From contig PCWO01000045.1 of assembly GCA_002796205.1 (NCBI GenBank), positions 1-23,199 of the forward strand: a stretch of 23,199 bases of DNA. The letters run 5' to 3'. This document shows positions 1 to 8,747 of the stretch, piece after piece. Under the pieces are notes generated by a model. That model ran no database searches. It saw only the letters and a program-made list of their open reading frames with translations, and was not told the DNA's origin. A program made the position numbers and the translations under genes. The stretch is from Candidatus Liptonbacteria bacterium CG11_big_fil_rev_8_21_14_0_20_35_14. Lineage in GTDB: Bacteria; Patescibacteriota; Minisyncoccia; UBA6257; XYB1-36-10. Numbering within the stretch: position 1 is the first letter of the stretch; every line of letters starts with the position of its first letter.

Positions 1-165
1 TCCTGCACAAATAATTATAAAATTAACGAATACTTGAATTGGGTTCTCAAGGTAAAGCTGTAATAATGAAAAGAAGTCATTTCTTGTAATTATAATGATT
101 ACTAAAAGTATAAACACTGAAGTGCTTGTTATTGATGCCGAAGACTTTGTGTTATTGTTTTTCAT
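1..165 (-). CDS. N-terminal part of a small membrane protein, cut by the window edge
   Basis: An open reading frame of 55 codons starts with ATG at 165 and runs off the left edge without a stop. The start overlaps the TGA stop of the upstream ATPase gene as ATGA, the same coupling seen throughout this operon, which is the main reason to call it. The translation begins MKNNNTKSSASITSTSVF and continues into a strongly hydrophobic stretch (about residues 17-27, rich in I, L and V). It then has a short polar part (TRNDFF) and a second moderately hydrophobic segment near the edge. It is probably an inner-membrane component of the transfer system. The family cannot be named from this fragment. Confidence 0.65.
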   Translation of the reverse strand, partial: MKNNNTKSSASITSTSVFILLVIIIITRNDFFSLLQLYLENPIQVFVNFIIICAG

Positions 166-1211
166 ATTAGCCACTTCTTAACCTCTGTTTCATTAATTAC
201 ACCGTCATTAAAAAGACTTAAGACCTCAGCCTGAATGCTTGATTCCATCTCAAATTGATCGCCTTTATTAGTTCTATACTCAAAACAAGGTATGCGCTCA
301 CCACGCTTTTCGCTAAAAACTAATCTTTGAGCAAGGAGAAGTTTTATGTTTTTTTCAATTTCATAAGTAGAGACACCTAAAGATTTTAGACGTTCCAATA
401 TCTCTAAACTTGAATTCGCATGAACTGTTGTTAGAACCAAGTGTCCGGTCATCGAAGCCTCAATTGCCATCATGGCTGACTCAGGATCTCGTATTTCTCC
501 AATATAAATAACATCAGGATCTTCTCGGAGGGCCATCTTGATCGCACTTGCCCAATTAACCTTCCATGTTATTTCCTTTTGAACTACACCTGGCATTTCT
601 CTTTCGATTGGATTTTCAACACTAATCACCTTTCTAGAGGTTCTATCAATTGAATTAATCATAGCTTGCATAGTCGTCGACTTACCTGAACCTGTTGGGC
701 CTGAAATAATTATAATTCCTTGTGATTTTGTTATGATTTCTCTTATTTTTTTATTCAGACTATCAGGAAGGTTAATTTCATCCAAATGAGGTAGATCTGT
801 TTCATAAATACATCTCATTACTATAGATTCACCATGTAAGGTTGGGCTAAGTGCGACCCGAAAGCGGGCCCTTATCGAATTTATACCAAATGATCCATCT
901 TGAACCTCGTCGCTCACAGAAAGGTTCATTTTTGCAATTTTTTTTATCTGAATAATTAAATTTCTTGAATTTCTATCGTTTCCCAAATCAATTTGAGGAG
1001 CTAGCTGATTCAAGTCCTTTAATTGACCGTGAATGCGTAGGCGAACCCTTAATCCTGTATTTAGTTTTTCAACGTGAATATCTGACGCTTTATTTTTGCA
1101 TGACGCTTCGATTATTTCTCTAAGTAAGCTTGCCCCAATTGAGCCATCGCTAAATAAAACGTCAGAACTCCTTAATTCTTTTGAGTTTAATTTGCTACCT
1201 GTTATTTCCAT
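162..1211 (-). CDS. GspE/PilT/DotB-type secretion ATPase
   Basis: This is a cytoplasmic hexameric ATPase of the type II secretion/type IV pilus/VirB11 superfamily, expected to power pilus or channel dynamics at the inner membrane. The 349-aa protein has the ASDIHVE motif of the N-terminal domain and an RLRIHG strand. Walker A is GPTGSGKST at residues 171-179, and the Walker B/Asp-box region ends in GEIRD at 238-242. A TGHLVLTTVHAN histidine-box segment follows. The ATG at 1211 was chosen over an upstream ATG at 1244 because AGAGGG lies 6 nt before it and the overlap with the TraU-like gene is then only 10 nt. The protein lacks the tetracysteine zinc motif of GspE and is shorter, closer to PilT or DotB. 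F-type transfer systems normally lack such an ATPase, so its place at the end of this operon is notable. The superfamily is certain and the subfamily is not. Confidence 0.9.
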   Translation of the reverse strand: MEITGSKLNSKELRSSDVLFSDGSIGASLLREIIEASCKNKASDIHVEKLNTGLRVRLRIHGQLKDLNQLAPQIDLGNDRNSRNLIIQIKKIAKMNLSVSDEVQDGSFGINSIRARFRVALSPTLHGESIVMRCIYETDLPHLDEINLPDSLNKKIREIITKSQGIIIISGPTGSGKSTTMQAMINSIDRTSRKVISVENPIEREMPGVVQKEITWKVNWASAIKMALREDPDVIYIGEIRDPESAMMAIEASMTGHLVLTTVHANSSLEILERLKSLGVSTYEIEKNIKLLLAQRLVFSEKRGERIPCFEYRTNKGDQFEMESSIQAEVLSLFNDGVINETEVKKWLI

Positions 1212-2899
1212 GGAGCACCCTCTGTCATTGCCGAAGCTGTGCATATTTTGGGAAGTATATTTTGTTGAAAGTTCTTATAGACACTCATTTTAATGGCAGA
1301 CCTACAGCTATCGTACTTTGAATAAGTGATACCAATTGGCGTTTTAATCGTTAATTTTTTAACTGGATAAACACATTTAATTTTTTCCCAAATTGTATAA
1401 ATTCTTCGATCACCATTTATTAGCTTTTTCCCGATTTTTTTCTCTAGACCTTGCCTTGAAAGCTCTAACCCAAGAGCAGTTACTGAATCTTGAACTTTTA
1501 ACTGTGATGCATATCCGTATTCCTTTGAGAATTTTTTAATTAGTTCGCTCTGATGTTTCACACTGACACTTGAGTCTATTAACGCCACACTCCCTGGAAT
1601 ATACAATCCGTAAGCGCGTTTCTCCCAAGGATATGAAAGAGACCAACGCTCCGATTGACCTCTTTCTACCCCCATAAGATCATTACTTAAAAGTTTAAAT
1701 CTAAGCGCCGCATTCGCATAAACAAAGTCATTCTTAAAAGTAAATCGTCCCATTCTTGGATAGAGCGGACCCCAAGGAGTACAACCAAGCTCGCGCCATT
1801 TTCCAATTGAAGTTACGTTTGTAAACGTGCTCACCAATGCCTCAACGTCTCCTAGTACTGGAAAACTACAGCCCAAAAGGGCTTTACGAATTGTCCCTGA
1901 TAATCCCTCTGTCTTTTTAGCAATTAATTCAGTGGGTACAAACGTGGATACTTTGTCTTCTGCTAGTTCAGCTAATAGTTTAGTTGAGTAATCAATCGCA
2001 CATGTTTTTATGTCACTGCTTGTAAAAATATTCTTTATCGTTCTTGGGTTAATAAAATCGAGTACTCCTGTGTCCCAATATGGATACAAATCTAAAGAAG
2101 TCGAAAGAGGGCATGTCATTGGCACTCCTCGAAAGGGCCACTTTATCCCCCCAGGGTTAATACCCATTTCTTCTCTTTCTGGGCCACAGACAGTAAGTCT
2201 TGAAGCAACTGTGTATGATGAAGCAATTGGCCAAATGTTTGATTCCAAATGAGTTCCCGTACTACTACCAGTTCCTGTTATTCGTAATCTCTCAATTGGG
2301 CTCAGTGCCTGTGACAATGCTCCACCTTCAAGCCCCCCAGTGATGTAATCCTTTATCGATGAGATCTTAGTTACATCGTATAGAGGTAAAAGTTTTTCTG
2401 CGATGGCTCGATTGACTGAAAATAGTGAATTATTTTCTATATATTCTGATGCAAAATCATTACCTCGTTCCATTACTTCAATTTGATACTTCGGCCAGTA
2501 ATAACTAACTTTGACAGTTTTAGCGGAAACGACTCCTTGATTTTTTTCAACAGGCGCATCTATCCATTCTTCCTTGTATGTATTCCTTTGAGCTTGCGTG
2601 AAGACATGACAAATATTTGGGTAATTTCTATTGTTACCTGTTTGAATGGCAAGTTCACTAGATAATTCCGATAATCCTGAGATCAGATTTTTTGTTTCAT
2701 TAACAAACTCCATAATATTCAAATGAAGTCTGGTTGGATCAGCACAATTTTGACCAATTTCTCTTATTGCATTCTGACCATCTGTGAAAATTTCACTATC
2801 GGATATAAGGCCGTCTTTGACATTTAAATACTCTTCCGCTTGAAGACTTGTCGTGATGTTAATAAGTAGAAGAATTGCAAATTTATTTTTACGCATCAT
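1202..2899 (-). CDS. traU: TraU-like exported conjugal transfer protein (PFL_4710/TraU group)
   Basis: A 565-aa exported protein with a signal peptide (MMRKNKF, then a hydrophobic core, cleavage near LQA-EEY). Segments that look like TraU are VSYYWPKYQIEV (131-142), the region around YWDTGVLDFINPRTIKNIF with a cysteine at 300, and CTPWGPLYPRMGR (373-385). F TraU has comparable IGYWEP, LNPEAVIFANP...C and CAGSQGSMYPFNGW elements in the same order. Family knowledge places TraU in the periplasm, acting in DNA transfer and needing disulfides, which fits a TraF-like thioredoxin in the same operon. It is much longer than F TraU (about 330 aa). A long insert lies between the first two segments. ATG 2899 (tandem ATGs at 2899/2896) follows AAGG by about 8 nt and overlaps the TraG-like stop. 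The homology is judged by eye. Confidence 0.7.
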   Translation of the reverse strand: MMRKNKFAILLLINITTSLQAEEYLNVKDGLISDSEIFTDGQNAIREIGQNCADPTRLHLNIMEFVNETKNLISGLSELSSELAIQTGNNRNYPNICHVFTQAQRNTYKEEWIDAPVEKNQGVVSAKTVKVSYYWPKYQIEVMERGNDFASEYIENNSLFSVNRAIAEKLLPLYDVTKISSIKDYITGGLEGGALSQALSPIERLRITGTGSSTGTHLESNIWPIASSYTVASRLTVCGPEREEMGINPGGIKWPFRGVPMTCPLSTSLDLYPYWDTGVLDFINPRTIKNIFTSSDIKTCAIDYSTKLLAELAEDKVSTFVPTELIAKKTEGLSGTIRKALLGCSFPVLGDVEALVSTFTNVTSIGKWRELGCTPWGPLYPRMGRFTFKNDFVYANAALRFKLLSNDLMGVERGQSERWSLSYPWEKRAYGLYIPGSVALIDSSVSVKHQSELIKKFSKEYGYASQLKVQDSVTALGLELSRQGLEKKIGKKLINGDRRIYTIWEKIKCVYPVKKLTIKTPIGITYSKYDSCRSAIKMSVYKNFQQNILPKICTASAMTEGAPWK

Positions 2900-4610
2900 T
2901 AGAATTACCTTTACTACTAAAGCCAAAAAACTTTTTCGCGCCAGATGAAACACTTGCTCCAGCCATAACCAAGGCAACTTTTGGGTTAAGCTTCGCTCCG
3001 GTTGAAATCAATCCGTTTTTAACAGCAGAAGTTGTGACGGCCCCTTTTGCGCTTACTGACGCTACTGTTCCGCCAACGCCTTTGCTCATGCGATAGAGCG
3101 CGCTCGGCTGAATATTTCCTGTACTATCTTTAGTTCCCTTGTAGCCACTCTTTAAACCCTCTTGAATTGTTGCCTTTCCAAATTCCTTAATCATTCCTTT
3201 ACCACCAGACATGAGAGATCCTATCTTTCCTTGTTTCATTGCTCTCGATACAAAGAGAGATGAGCCAGGTATTCCCACTAAAAGCATTCCTAAAATTGCT
3301 TTCTCCACAAGAAGGTAATTTTCTGTCATCCTTAGAACTTCTGAAGTCATGCCTGATAAGTCGGCCATGTTTGAACTATTTACAATACTGCTTCCACCAG
3401 ATGAGCCCATACTTCCAATTTGAGCTTGTCGCAAAACAATTTGATTAAAAACAACTCTAGCTAAAACAAGCAACCATACTGATGCTTTAAGACTTATAAA
3501 AGCGCCCGACCAGAGCCGTACCCACTTGAAATTGCCTGTAATGAATGGAATAAACGCAACTATCGTATAAGACAATTGCATCAAAATAAATACAGTTGAA
3601 AGCAAGTAAGGCATGTCGAACATTTTCTCACGATACTCTTTCGCAAGATCTAAAATATCCGAAACTCCTGTTGTACCAAGACCTCTTTTGGCTCCTGAAA
3701 GAGCATCTGAAAAATACATATTCCCTCGCATGTAATAACCTTGAATCACATTTCGATCAGAAACTGATTTAAGCATGTACTGATTTAACTCGTTACCACC
3801 TCCACCTTGAGCCAGTTCCTTTGTTACATTCCACCAACCATTTGCGACTGCAATCTTGGACGATACAGCACCCAGAATTCCATTAGGCTTAGGTTGACTT
3901 GTTGATTCTTGATCTTTGGAACTTTTCATAACTGGAACATTTGTATTTTCAACAGTGTTCTTTTTTGATTCTTCAGCATAAGAGACCATTTTGTTAATTA
4001 AGCCATGATGGAAAGAATCGCAGTTAACTTTCTTGCCAAAGTAGGTAGCCTCTCTTGATGCAAGCAAGGTTCGATCGAAATTCAATTGTCCATCTAGCGG
4101 ATCTTTACCTTCAAACTGAAAAAGATCCATTGGAGTAATTGGCCTGACTGGTTCTTTGTTAGTCATCCCCGTCGGAGTACACTGTTCAATAGCAAACCTA
4201 ATGTCTCTTTTCATATCGAGAGGATATTCCAACCCTGCACTATCCACGATAGAAGTGAATACATAGCCAGGGGGATAAAATTCACCATCTTGTTTAAACA
4301 TCGTATTAACTACGTCCGATAAGGAATTTGCCAATAGATCAGAGAAGGCGTTTACAGTTACAAAACCAACAGGTCTCCCCTTATAAGGCAACGACAAGAG
4401 CAAAGTCATAAAGAAAACTTTGGGATAACTTGATCTGTCATCTTCATCCTTGGTAACATTGATTGCTAATAGAATAAAAGCGACTATGGTTGCAATATAA
4501 AGGATGATGCTAAATAGAGATGAATGATAAAGATTTTCATACAAAAACTTTCCAGCCATATCTCCAAATGAGCGCATGAATCGAGATAATGCAGTATCGT
4601 GTGGTAACAT
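2889..4610 (-). CDS. TraG N-terminal-like inner-membrane mating protein
   Basis: A 573-aa polytopic membrane protein. Hydrophobic segments lie at about residues 31-50, 335-358, 368-390 and 435-455, with a weaker one at 64-76. A long soluble domain (about 80-330) separates the first from the later segments, and the tail (460-573) is rich in Gly, Ser, Lys and Ala. This layout and its place between a TraH-like and a TraU-like gene match the N-terminal mating-pair-stabilisation part of TraG in F-like and genomic-island systems. It is shorter than F TraG (over 900 aa), because the long periplasmic C-terminal part is absent. The stop of the preceding gene and this ATG overlap as TAATG with GGAG 6 nt upstream. 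The protein probably sits in the inner membrane and acts in pilus assembly or mating-pair stabilisation. The assignment rests on topology and context more than on motifs. Confidence 0.55.
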   Translation of the reverse strand: MLPHDTALSRFMRSFGDMAGKFLYENLYHSSLFSIILYIATIVAFILLAINVTKDEDDRSSYPKVFFMTLLLSLPYKGRPVGFVTVNAFSDLLANSLSDVVNTMFKQDGEFYPPGYVFTSIVDSAGLEYPLDMKRDIRFAIEQCTPTGMTNKEPVRPITPMDLFQFEGKDPLDGQLNFDRTLLASREATYFGKKVNCDSFHHGLINKMVSYAEESKKNTVENTNVPVMKSSKDQESTSQPKPNGILGAVSSKIAVANGWWNVTKELAQGGGGNELNQYMLKSVSDRNVIQGYYMRGNMYFSDALSGAKRGLGTTGVSDILDLAKEYREKMFDMPYLLSTVFILMQLSYTIVAFIPFITGNFKWVRLWSGAFISLKASVWLLVLARVVFNQIVLRQAQIGSMGSSGGSSIVNSSNMADLSGMTSEVLRMTENYLLVEKAILGMLLVGIPGSSLFVSRAMKQGKIGSLMSGGKGMIKEFGKATIQEGLKSGYKGTKDSTGNIQPSALYRMSKGVGGTVASVSAKGAVTTSAVKNGLISTGAKLNPKVALVMAGASVSSGAKKFFGFSSKGNSNDA

Positions 4611-6049
4611 TAATTACTCCTCATTGGGACAACTATTTCGTTTTCATTTCGATTAGGATCAAAATAAGTTTTAAATTCGACTCCTCTTTGAAGTACCTTG
4701 TCTCGCCCATCCACTGATAATCTCGAAACCTCCATTTGTGCATTTATTAATCGATCTTCACTTTTTCTTCGCATCTCTAACATTTCTATTGATGCCATAA
4801 TTCCACTGTTTAAAGCATTGCAATTAATCTGAGCTTCTTTTTTCTGAAGGTTTGGATCTACTGGGCAAACACTTTCAATTCTCATCCTTAAGTCAGTTAA
4901 TTCTAAAACTGTGTCGTGATAGGCCTTCTCTTTGGATATTTTCTCAATCAATAGTCCAATCAAGCTACTTCTATCTGACTCCTCTTTACTAATCTCCTTC
5001 TCACTAGCTCCGGCCATCTGGACCAAAAGTTCAACAGGTATTACCTCAACTCCTAATGTGCCATCAAAATTCGATTGATATATAACCGGACGAGTCTCTT
5101 CCTTGTTCCAATTTTCAACATTGCCATACTTGCTTCTTATAATTGGAATGATTTGTTGTGCAGAAAATCCCTTGTTTTGATATTCACGAATTTCTCGAAT
5201 TATCTTGTAAACACCATCTTTAATTACAAATGTTTTCTTCTCAACTTCATTGTCCAAAACCGATTGATATGTACCACTCTTGTAGGCGACTGCATTTGTC
5301 TCAATAACTAAGCCAGGAATTAAAACCTTTGCATAACGAGCCATCGCATACTTTCTTCCAAACTGCTTGGTTCCGATACTAGTACGACCACCTTCTTCCT
5401 GTATTTCGGCACCATCAGGAAAAAGGGCTCTTAATAAATCTGAAGGTCTAAAAGATTCAGATCCTCCTAGTCTTGATGCCTTGTTTACCTTTTCAGAGTT
5501 AGACAAACCCTTTTCAGGATTATTCTCATTCACTAAGCATTTCTCTCTCGCTTGTCCCGCTGTTAAATCACTAGTTTTAGACATAATGTTTTTTATGCAA
5601 TCTCTAAGGCTTGAAGCTTGCAAAGAACTCGCATCTTCAATATTTTCCAAAATCTTACAATCTTCTTTTGTCATCTGAGCTTCAAACGAGGCCATTATTT
5701 CGGAGTGATTCCATAAATTACAAAAAGTTGGTGAAGCATTACAGGCTAACATTCCAGGCAGTGCTCCAGAAATGTTTAAAAGAGTGTTCTTGGCCATTGT
5801 TACGGCCTTCGATCCAACTCCTTTCCAATATTGTTTTGAAAGTAATTTTTTAGGCAAATGAATAGTTGCAGTCGTCCAATCGGTATATCCACATACTTGC
5901 TGAGCTTCAATACCGACTTTCGTGTCTATAAATTTTAACGATGACTTTGTCGGGAGCGTTTTTCTGCCACCAAACGGAATGAATATCTCACTTTCTTGTG
6001 CAAGAAGGGGGAGTGATAACAAACATAGAAAGACTATAAATCTTTTCAT
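4610..6049 (-). CDS. Exported TraH/PFL_4711-like transfer protein
   Basis: A 479-aa protein with a clear signal peptide (MKRFIVFLCLLSLPLLA, cleavage before QES). A conserved-looking N-terminal block has CGYTDW followed by an amphipathic stretch, then SGALPGMLACNASPTFCNLW and a further cysteine in KEDC. This spacing resembles the integrating-conjugative-element PFL_4711 family, which takes the TraH position next to TraU-like genes. The C-terminal 110 residues are charged and helical, probably coiled coil, with two more cysteines. It probably acts in the periplasm or outer membrane in pilus assembly. ATG 6049 follows GAGG by 6 nt, and the Shine-Dalgarno overlaps the TraC stop (TGAGG), so the two genes are translationally coupled. 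F TraH itself aligns poorly by eye, so the family is tentative, but its role as a transfer component is well supported by context. Confidence 0.55.
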   Translation of the reverse strand: MKRFIVFLCLLSLPLLAQESEIFIPFGGRKTLPTKSSLKFIDTKVGIEAQQVCGYTDWTTATIHLPKKLLSKQYWKGVGSKAVTMAKNTLLNISGALPGMLACNASPTFCNLWNHSEIMASFEAQMTKEDCKILENIEDASSLQASSLRDCIKNIMSKTSDLTAGQAREKCLVNENNPEKGLSNSEKVNKASRLGGSESFRPSDLLRALFPDGAEIQEEGGRTSIGTKQFGRKYAMARYAKVLIPGLVIETNAVAYKSGTYQSVLDNEVEKKTFVIKDGVYKIIREIREYQNKGFSAQQIIPIIRSKYGNVENWNKEETRPVIYQSNFDGTLGVEVIPVELLVQMAGASEKEISKEESDRSSLIGLLIEKISKEKAYHDTVLELTDLRMRIESVCPVDPNLQKKEAQINCNALNSGIMASIEMLEMRRKSEDRLINAQMEVSRLSVDGRDKVLQRGVEFKTYFDPNRNENEIVVPMRSN

Positions 6050-6057
6050 TAAATACC

Positions 6058-8448
6058 TCAGTGAACAACATTTTCAAACCCTTCTCCTTGGTATTTAATT
6101 ACCTCACTAATCCTTCCTGGATCAGTTGAGCAAACTGTTTCTAATTCTTTACTCATATGCGAGTAATAAAGTGTTTTAATTGGTTCATGGTCAGAATCTC
6201 TTTTATCGATCTGATAGATCATTGTTCTACGGTTTTCTTTTTCCAACTCTAGTATATTGATTGCCTCTTTATCTACTTCGTCAAAATAAGATCCTAATTT
6301 GTTAATTAGTGTTGGATATAAATCACCCAAAGGAAGAAACAATTTTATTTTCGCAATATCCCAGAATGATCTTCCGGCTAACGAGTCGGCAAATGTACTT
6401 ATATCGTTTGCAATTGCGATAGCTTGAACGTTTAACTTTCGACAAGTTTTTACAATGTCATCAACAAATTCCTTAATCTCTTCTTTTGCGGAGTTTTGAC
6501 TGACTAAAATGCCGAATTCATCGAAAATAACGAGCTTTGGAATATTAAGAGGAAGTCTTTTTATATCTCGCTTTATTTTTACAAATGTAGTCATGTAAGA
6601 AATTAAGCGTGTACTATCGTCAGTAATTCCATCTAAGTCGTAAACACATAAGGAATCACTTATCACAGTCTCATTATCATAGTTAGAAAAAATCCTTGCG
6701 AACTGTCCGCCTGCTTCTAGGCATACTGAATAACTTCTCAACTCTTGAAAACATTCATCGAGCTTATGATCATCATGACCATGAGACAAAAAAGCTTGCT
6801 TCGCTGATGGAAATGAAACGATTACATCTTCCCATATAGGATGAGGTGCATTCTTATTTGAGTGGTTTTGATTTAAAAAAGCTATTCTGATTGATTCTCT
6901 TAAAAGTTCCTTATGGAGAGCTGAAAATCTAATCTCGGATGAAATACTTTTCATTGCGGTCATGGCGAGAACTGAAATACTAGTAATATCACCTTCGTCG
7001 GGATCATTGACTGCAAATGGAGAAAAACCAATTTTGCTAGTTAGGGAATCATCCAAGTCTCTCAAAGTTCCATCTTTGTAATCAACCAAATCTTTCATAC
7101 TTGTTTTATGGTCAACCACCCTGACACAGCCTTTTGGATTTTTTTCAAGATATTCTAGAATTATTTCACTCACGAGAACCGACTTCCCCACTCCCGAATT
7201 TCCAAGAATCGTAGTCATGCGATTTCCCGAGCCACCAACCCTGTCAATCTTTAAAAGTGTTCCATCAAGACTAATTTTAGTAATCCCTTCTTCATAGCCT
7301 GAGGTTCCGCAATAAACTGGCAACATTTTCGTCAATGAATTTAATAGCATTCGCTTACTGCGCTCAATGGCCTTGTTGTCGGAAATATTCATATTACCCA
7401 AGAGCGAGGTCGAGAGCATATGGAGAGGCACTTGACCTTCAAGCTCAAAAGAAGCCCCAATCAACCCCAAAGAAAAGTCTCTAATTTGATACATAAGTTC
7501 AGGTGTGCAGTTTTTAATCACTATCCTCGAACTAACTCTAAGCAATGGATTTCGACGACCTATATTTTCACTTATTGATGAAATATCCAAATATCTACGT
7601 TCGTCACGCTTTTCATACCAACCTTTCTTTGCTTTTATCTCAGAATTTGACTCAAATAAAGGATCAGTTATACAAACTACATAATCAAATTCCAATTTTG
7701 ACATCGTTCTTAGCAAAGTAGGCATAGTCCCTAATGAAATTTCTTCCACGTTTGGAGAAAGATAAAGTACAGAAATTTGATTTCCATTTCTGTTAAATAC
7801 TCCCCTATCTCTTTTAATAATTTTTGGTTCAAATTTTTTTAATGTCTCTTCGCTTGGCAAATCCTCGATTGCACCACTAATAACCTTTATTATCTCTTGC
7901 TCGCTTAAAAAGTTATGCACAAGAGATGCTCTCTGAAAAAGCTTTGTCTTAAAGAGTTCAAGATCTTCTATGGAGACAAATAAAACCTCACTCTTGCTCA
8001 AATTGAATAAATCTTTTATCTTATATGAATTCTCAGTGCTGACTTTCTTGAATAGCCTAAAACTAATATACAGCTTATCTTTTACTGCCTTCTCAGAATC
8101 AAATGCCAATTCTTCACAACTATTGAGAAGCTTCTCTGAACAATCACTTTGAAATTCTTTCAGAAATCTCCTCTGCATGACATATTGAATTACAAGTTCA
8201 AGATTCATTTCATTGGCTAATTGATAGGCATTCAAGAGAAGCTGGCCATGAACTCCATTCGATTTCTCTAGATACCCTTCATTTTTCAACATATCTTCAG
8301 TTAAAGGTGTTTCAATTGCAAAGACCATTGAGCCATCTGTACAACGAATTCCATTCTCTTCGCACTCAATTAAATCAATACAATCTGTCTTATAAGAGCA
8401 TGAGATCTTATTTAACAAGGAAGCGTATTTATTTTTGGCAATTATCAT
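6058..8448 (-). CDS. traC: TraC/VirB4-family conjugation ATPase
   Basis: A 796-aa cytoplasmic ATPase of the VirB4/TraC family, which energises pilin movement and substrate transfer at the inner membrane. Walker A is GNSGVGKS at residues 416-423 and Walker B is the hydrophobic strand ending FDEFG, with the Asp at 643. The N-terminal half (about 1-390) is the usual TraC N-terminal domain. The length is close to F TraC (799 aa). Downstream of Walker B, the stretch around KLNVQAIAIANDIS corresponds to the VirB4 motif with the family's usual conserved polar residue after a beta strand. ATG 8448 lies one base after the TraV stop with AAGGAAG about 9 nt upstream. The position after traV and before the TraH/TraG/TraU-like block is the standard one. 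This is the strongest evidence that the window encodes a type IV secretion system. Confidence 0.93.
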   Translation of the reverse strand: MIIAKNKYASLLNKISCSYKTDCIDLIECEENGIRCTDGSMVFAIETPLTEDMLKNEGYLEKSNGVHGQLLLNAYQLANEMNLELVIQYVMQRRFLKEFQSDCSEKLLNSCEELAFDSEKAVKDKLYISFRLFKKVSTENSYKIKDLFNLSKSEVLFVSIEDLELFKTKLFQRASLVHNFLSEQEIIKVISGAIEDLPSEETLKKFEPKIIKRDRGVFNRNGNQISVLYLSPNVEEISLGTMPTLLRTMSKLEFDYVVCITDPLFESNSEIKAKKGWYEKRDERRYLDISSISENIGRRNPLLRVSSRIVIKNCTPELMYQIRDFSLGLIGASFELEGQVPLHMLSTSLLGNMNISDNKAIERSKRMLLNSLTKMLPVYCGTSGYEEGITKISLDGTLLKIDRVGGSGNRMTTILGNSGVGKSVLVSEIILEYLEKNPKGCVRVVDHKTSMKDLVDYKDGTLRDLDDSLTSKIGFSPFAVNDPDEGDITSISVLAMTAMKSISSEIRFSALHKELLRESIRIAFLNQNHSNKNAPHPIWEDVIVSFPSAKQAFLSHGHDDHKLDECFQELRSYSVCLEAGGQFARIFSNYDNETVISDSLCVYDLDGITDDSTRLISYMTTFVKIKRDIKRLPLNIPKLVIFDEFGILVSQNSAKEEIKEFVDDIVKTCRKLNVQAIAIANDISTFADSLAGRSFWDIAKIKLFLPLGDLYPTLINKLGSYFDEVDKEAINILELEKENRRTMIYQIDKRDSDHEPIKTLYYSHMSKELETVCSTDPGRISEVIKYQGEGFENVVH

Positions 8449-8449
8449 T

Positions 8450-8737
8450 TTATTTTACTTCCTTAATAATTTTTTCCAAGTCGATAACTTCTCTGCCAAC
8501 AGAGAGAACTACTTCGCCATAAACCAGCACGATTCCACCTGATAAAACCTGAGGATATTGCTTAACCCTCACAAAAAGAGGTGTTCCCTTAATAATGTCG
8601 GTATCTGATTCCAATGATGATCTCTCAACATTTTGTGCGCCATTCTTCAGCATCCTTTTCATAGGAGCGTTCCCGACTGGAACACTTGAACAACCTACTA
8701 AGGTCAAAATAAATGCAAATGTTAAATAATATTTCAT
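8450..8737 (-). CDS. traV: TraV-like outer-membrane lipoprotein
   Basis: A 95-aa lipoprotein. The signal sequence MKYYLTFAFILTLVGC ends in a lipobox with Cys16 as the predicted lipidated residue, followed by SSVP. The C-terminal half (VRVKQYPQVLSGGIVLVYGEV) resembles the short beta segment in TraV proteins that starts with an R-V-x-x-x-P pattern. TraV/VirB7 proteins anchor the TraK-TraB core complex to the outer membrane. The start at 8737 was preferred to an upstream in-frame codon at 8773 because AAGGA lies 7 nt before it and it gives a proper lipoprotein signal. It is shorter than F TraV (171 aa) and has no second conserved cysteine pair. It sits 10 nt after traB and one base before traC, the canonical place. 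Confidence 0.75.
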   Translation of the reverse strand: MKYYLTFAFILTLVGCSSVPVGNAPMKRMLKNGAQNVERSSLESDTDIIKGTPLFVRVKQYPQVLSGGIVLVYGEVVLSVGREVIDLEKIIKEVK

Positions 8738-8747
8738 AAACAAATCC

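Noticed and set aside
5367..5678. Rightward 103-aa open frame opposite the TraH-like gene
   Set aside because: Lies wholly within a well-supported exported protein gene on the other strand, with no ribosome site, domain or leader.
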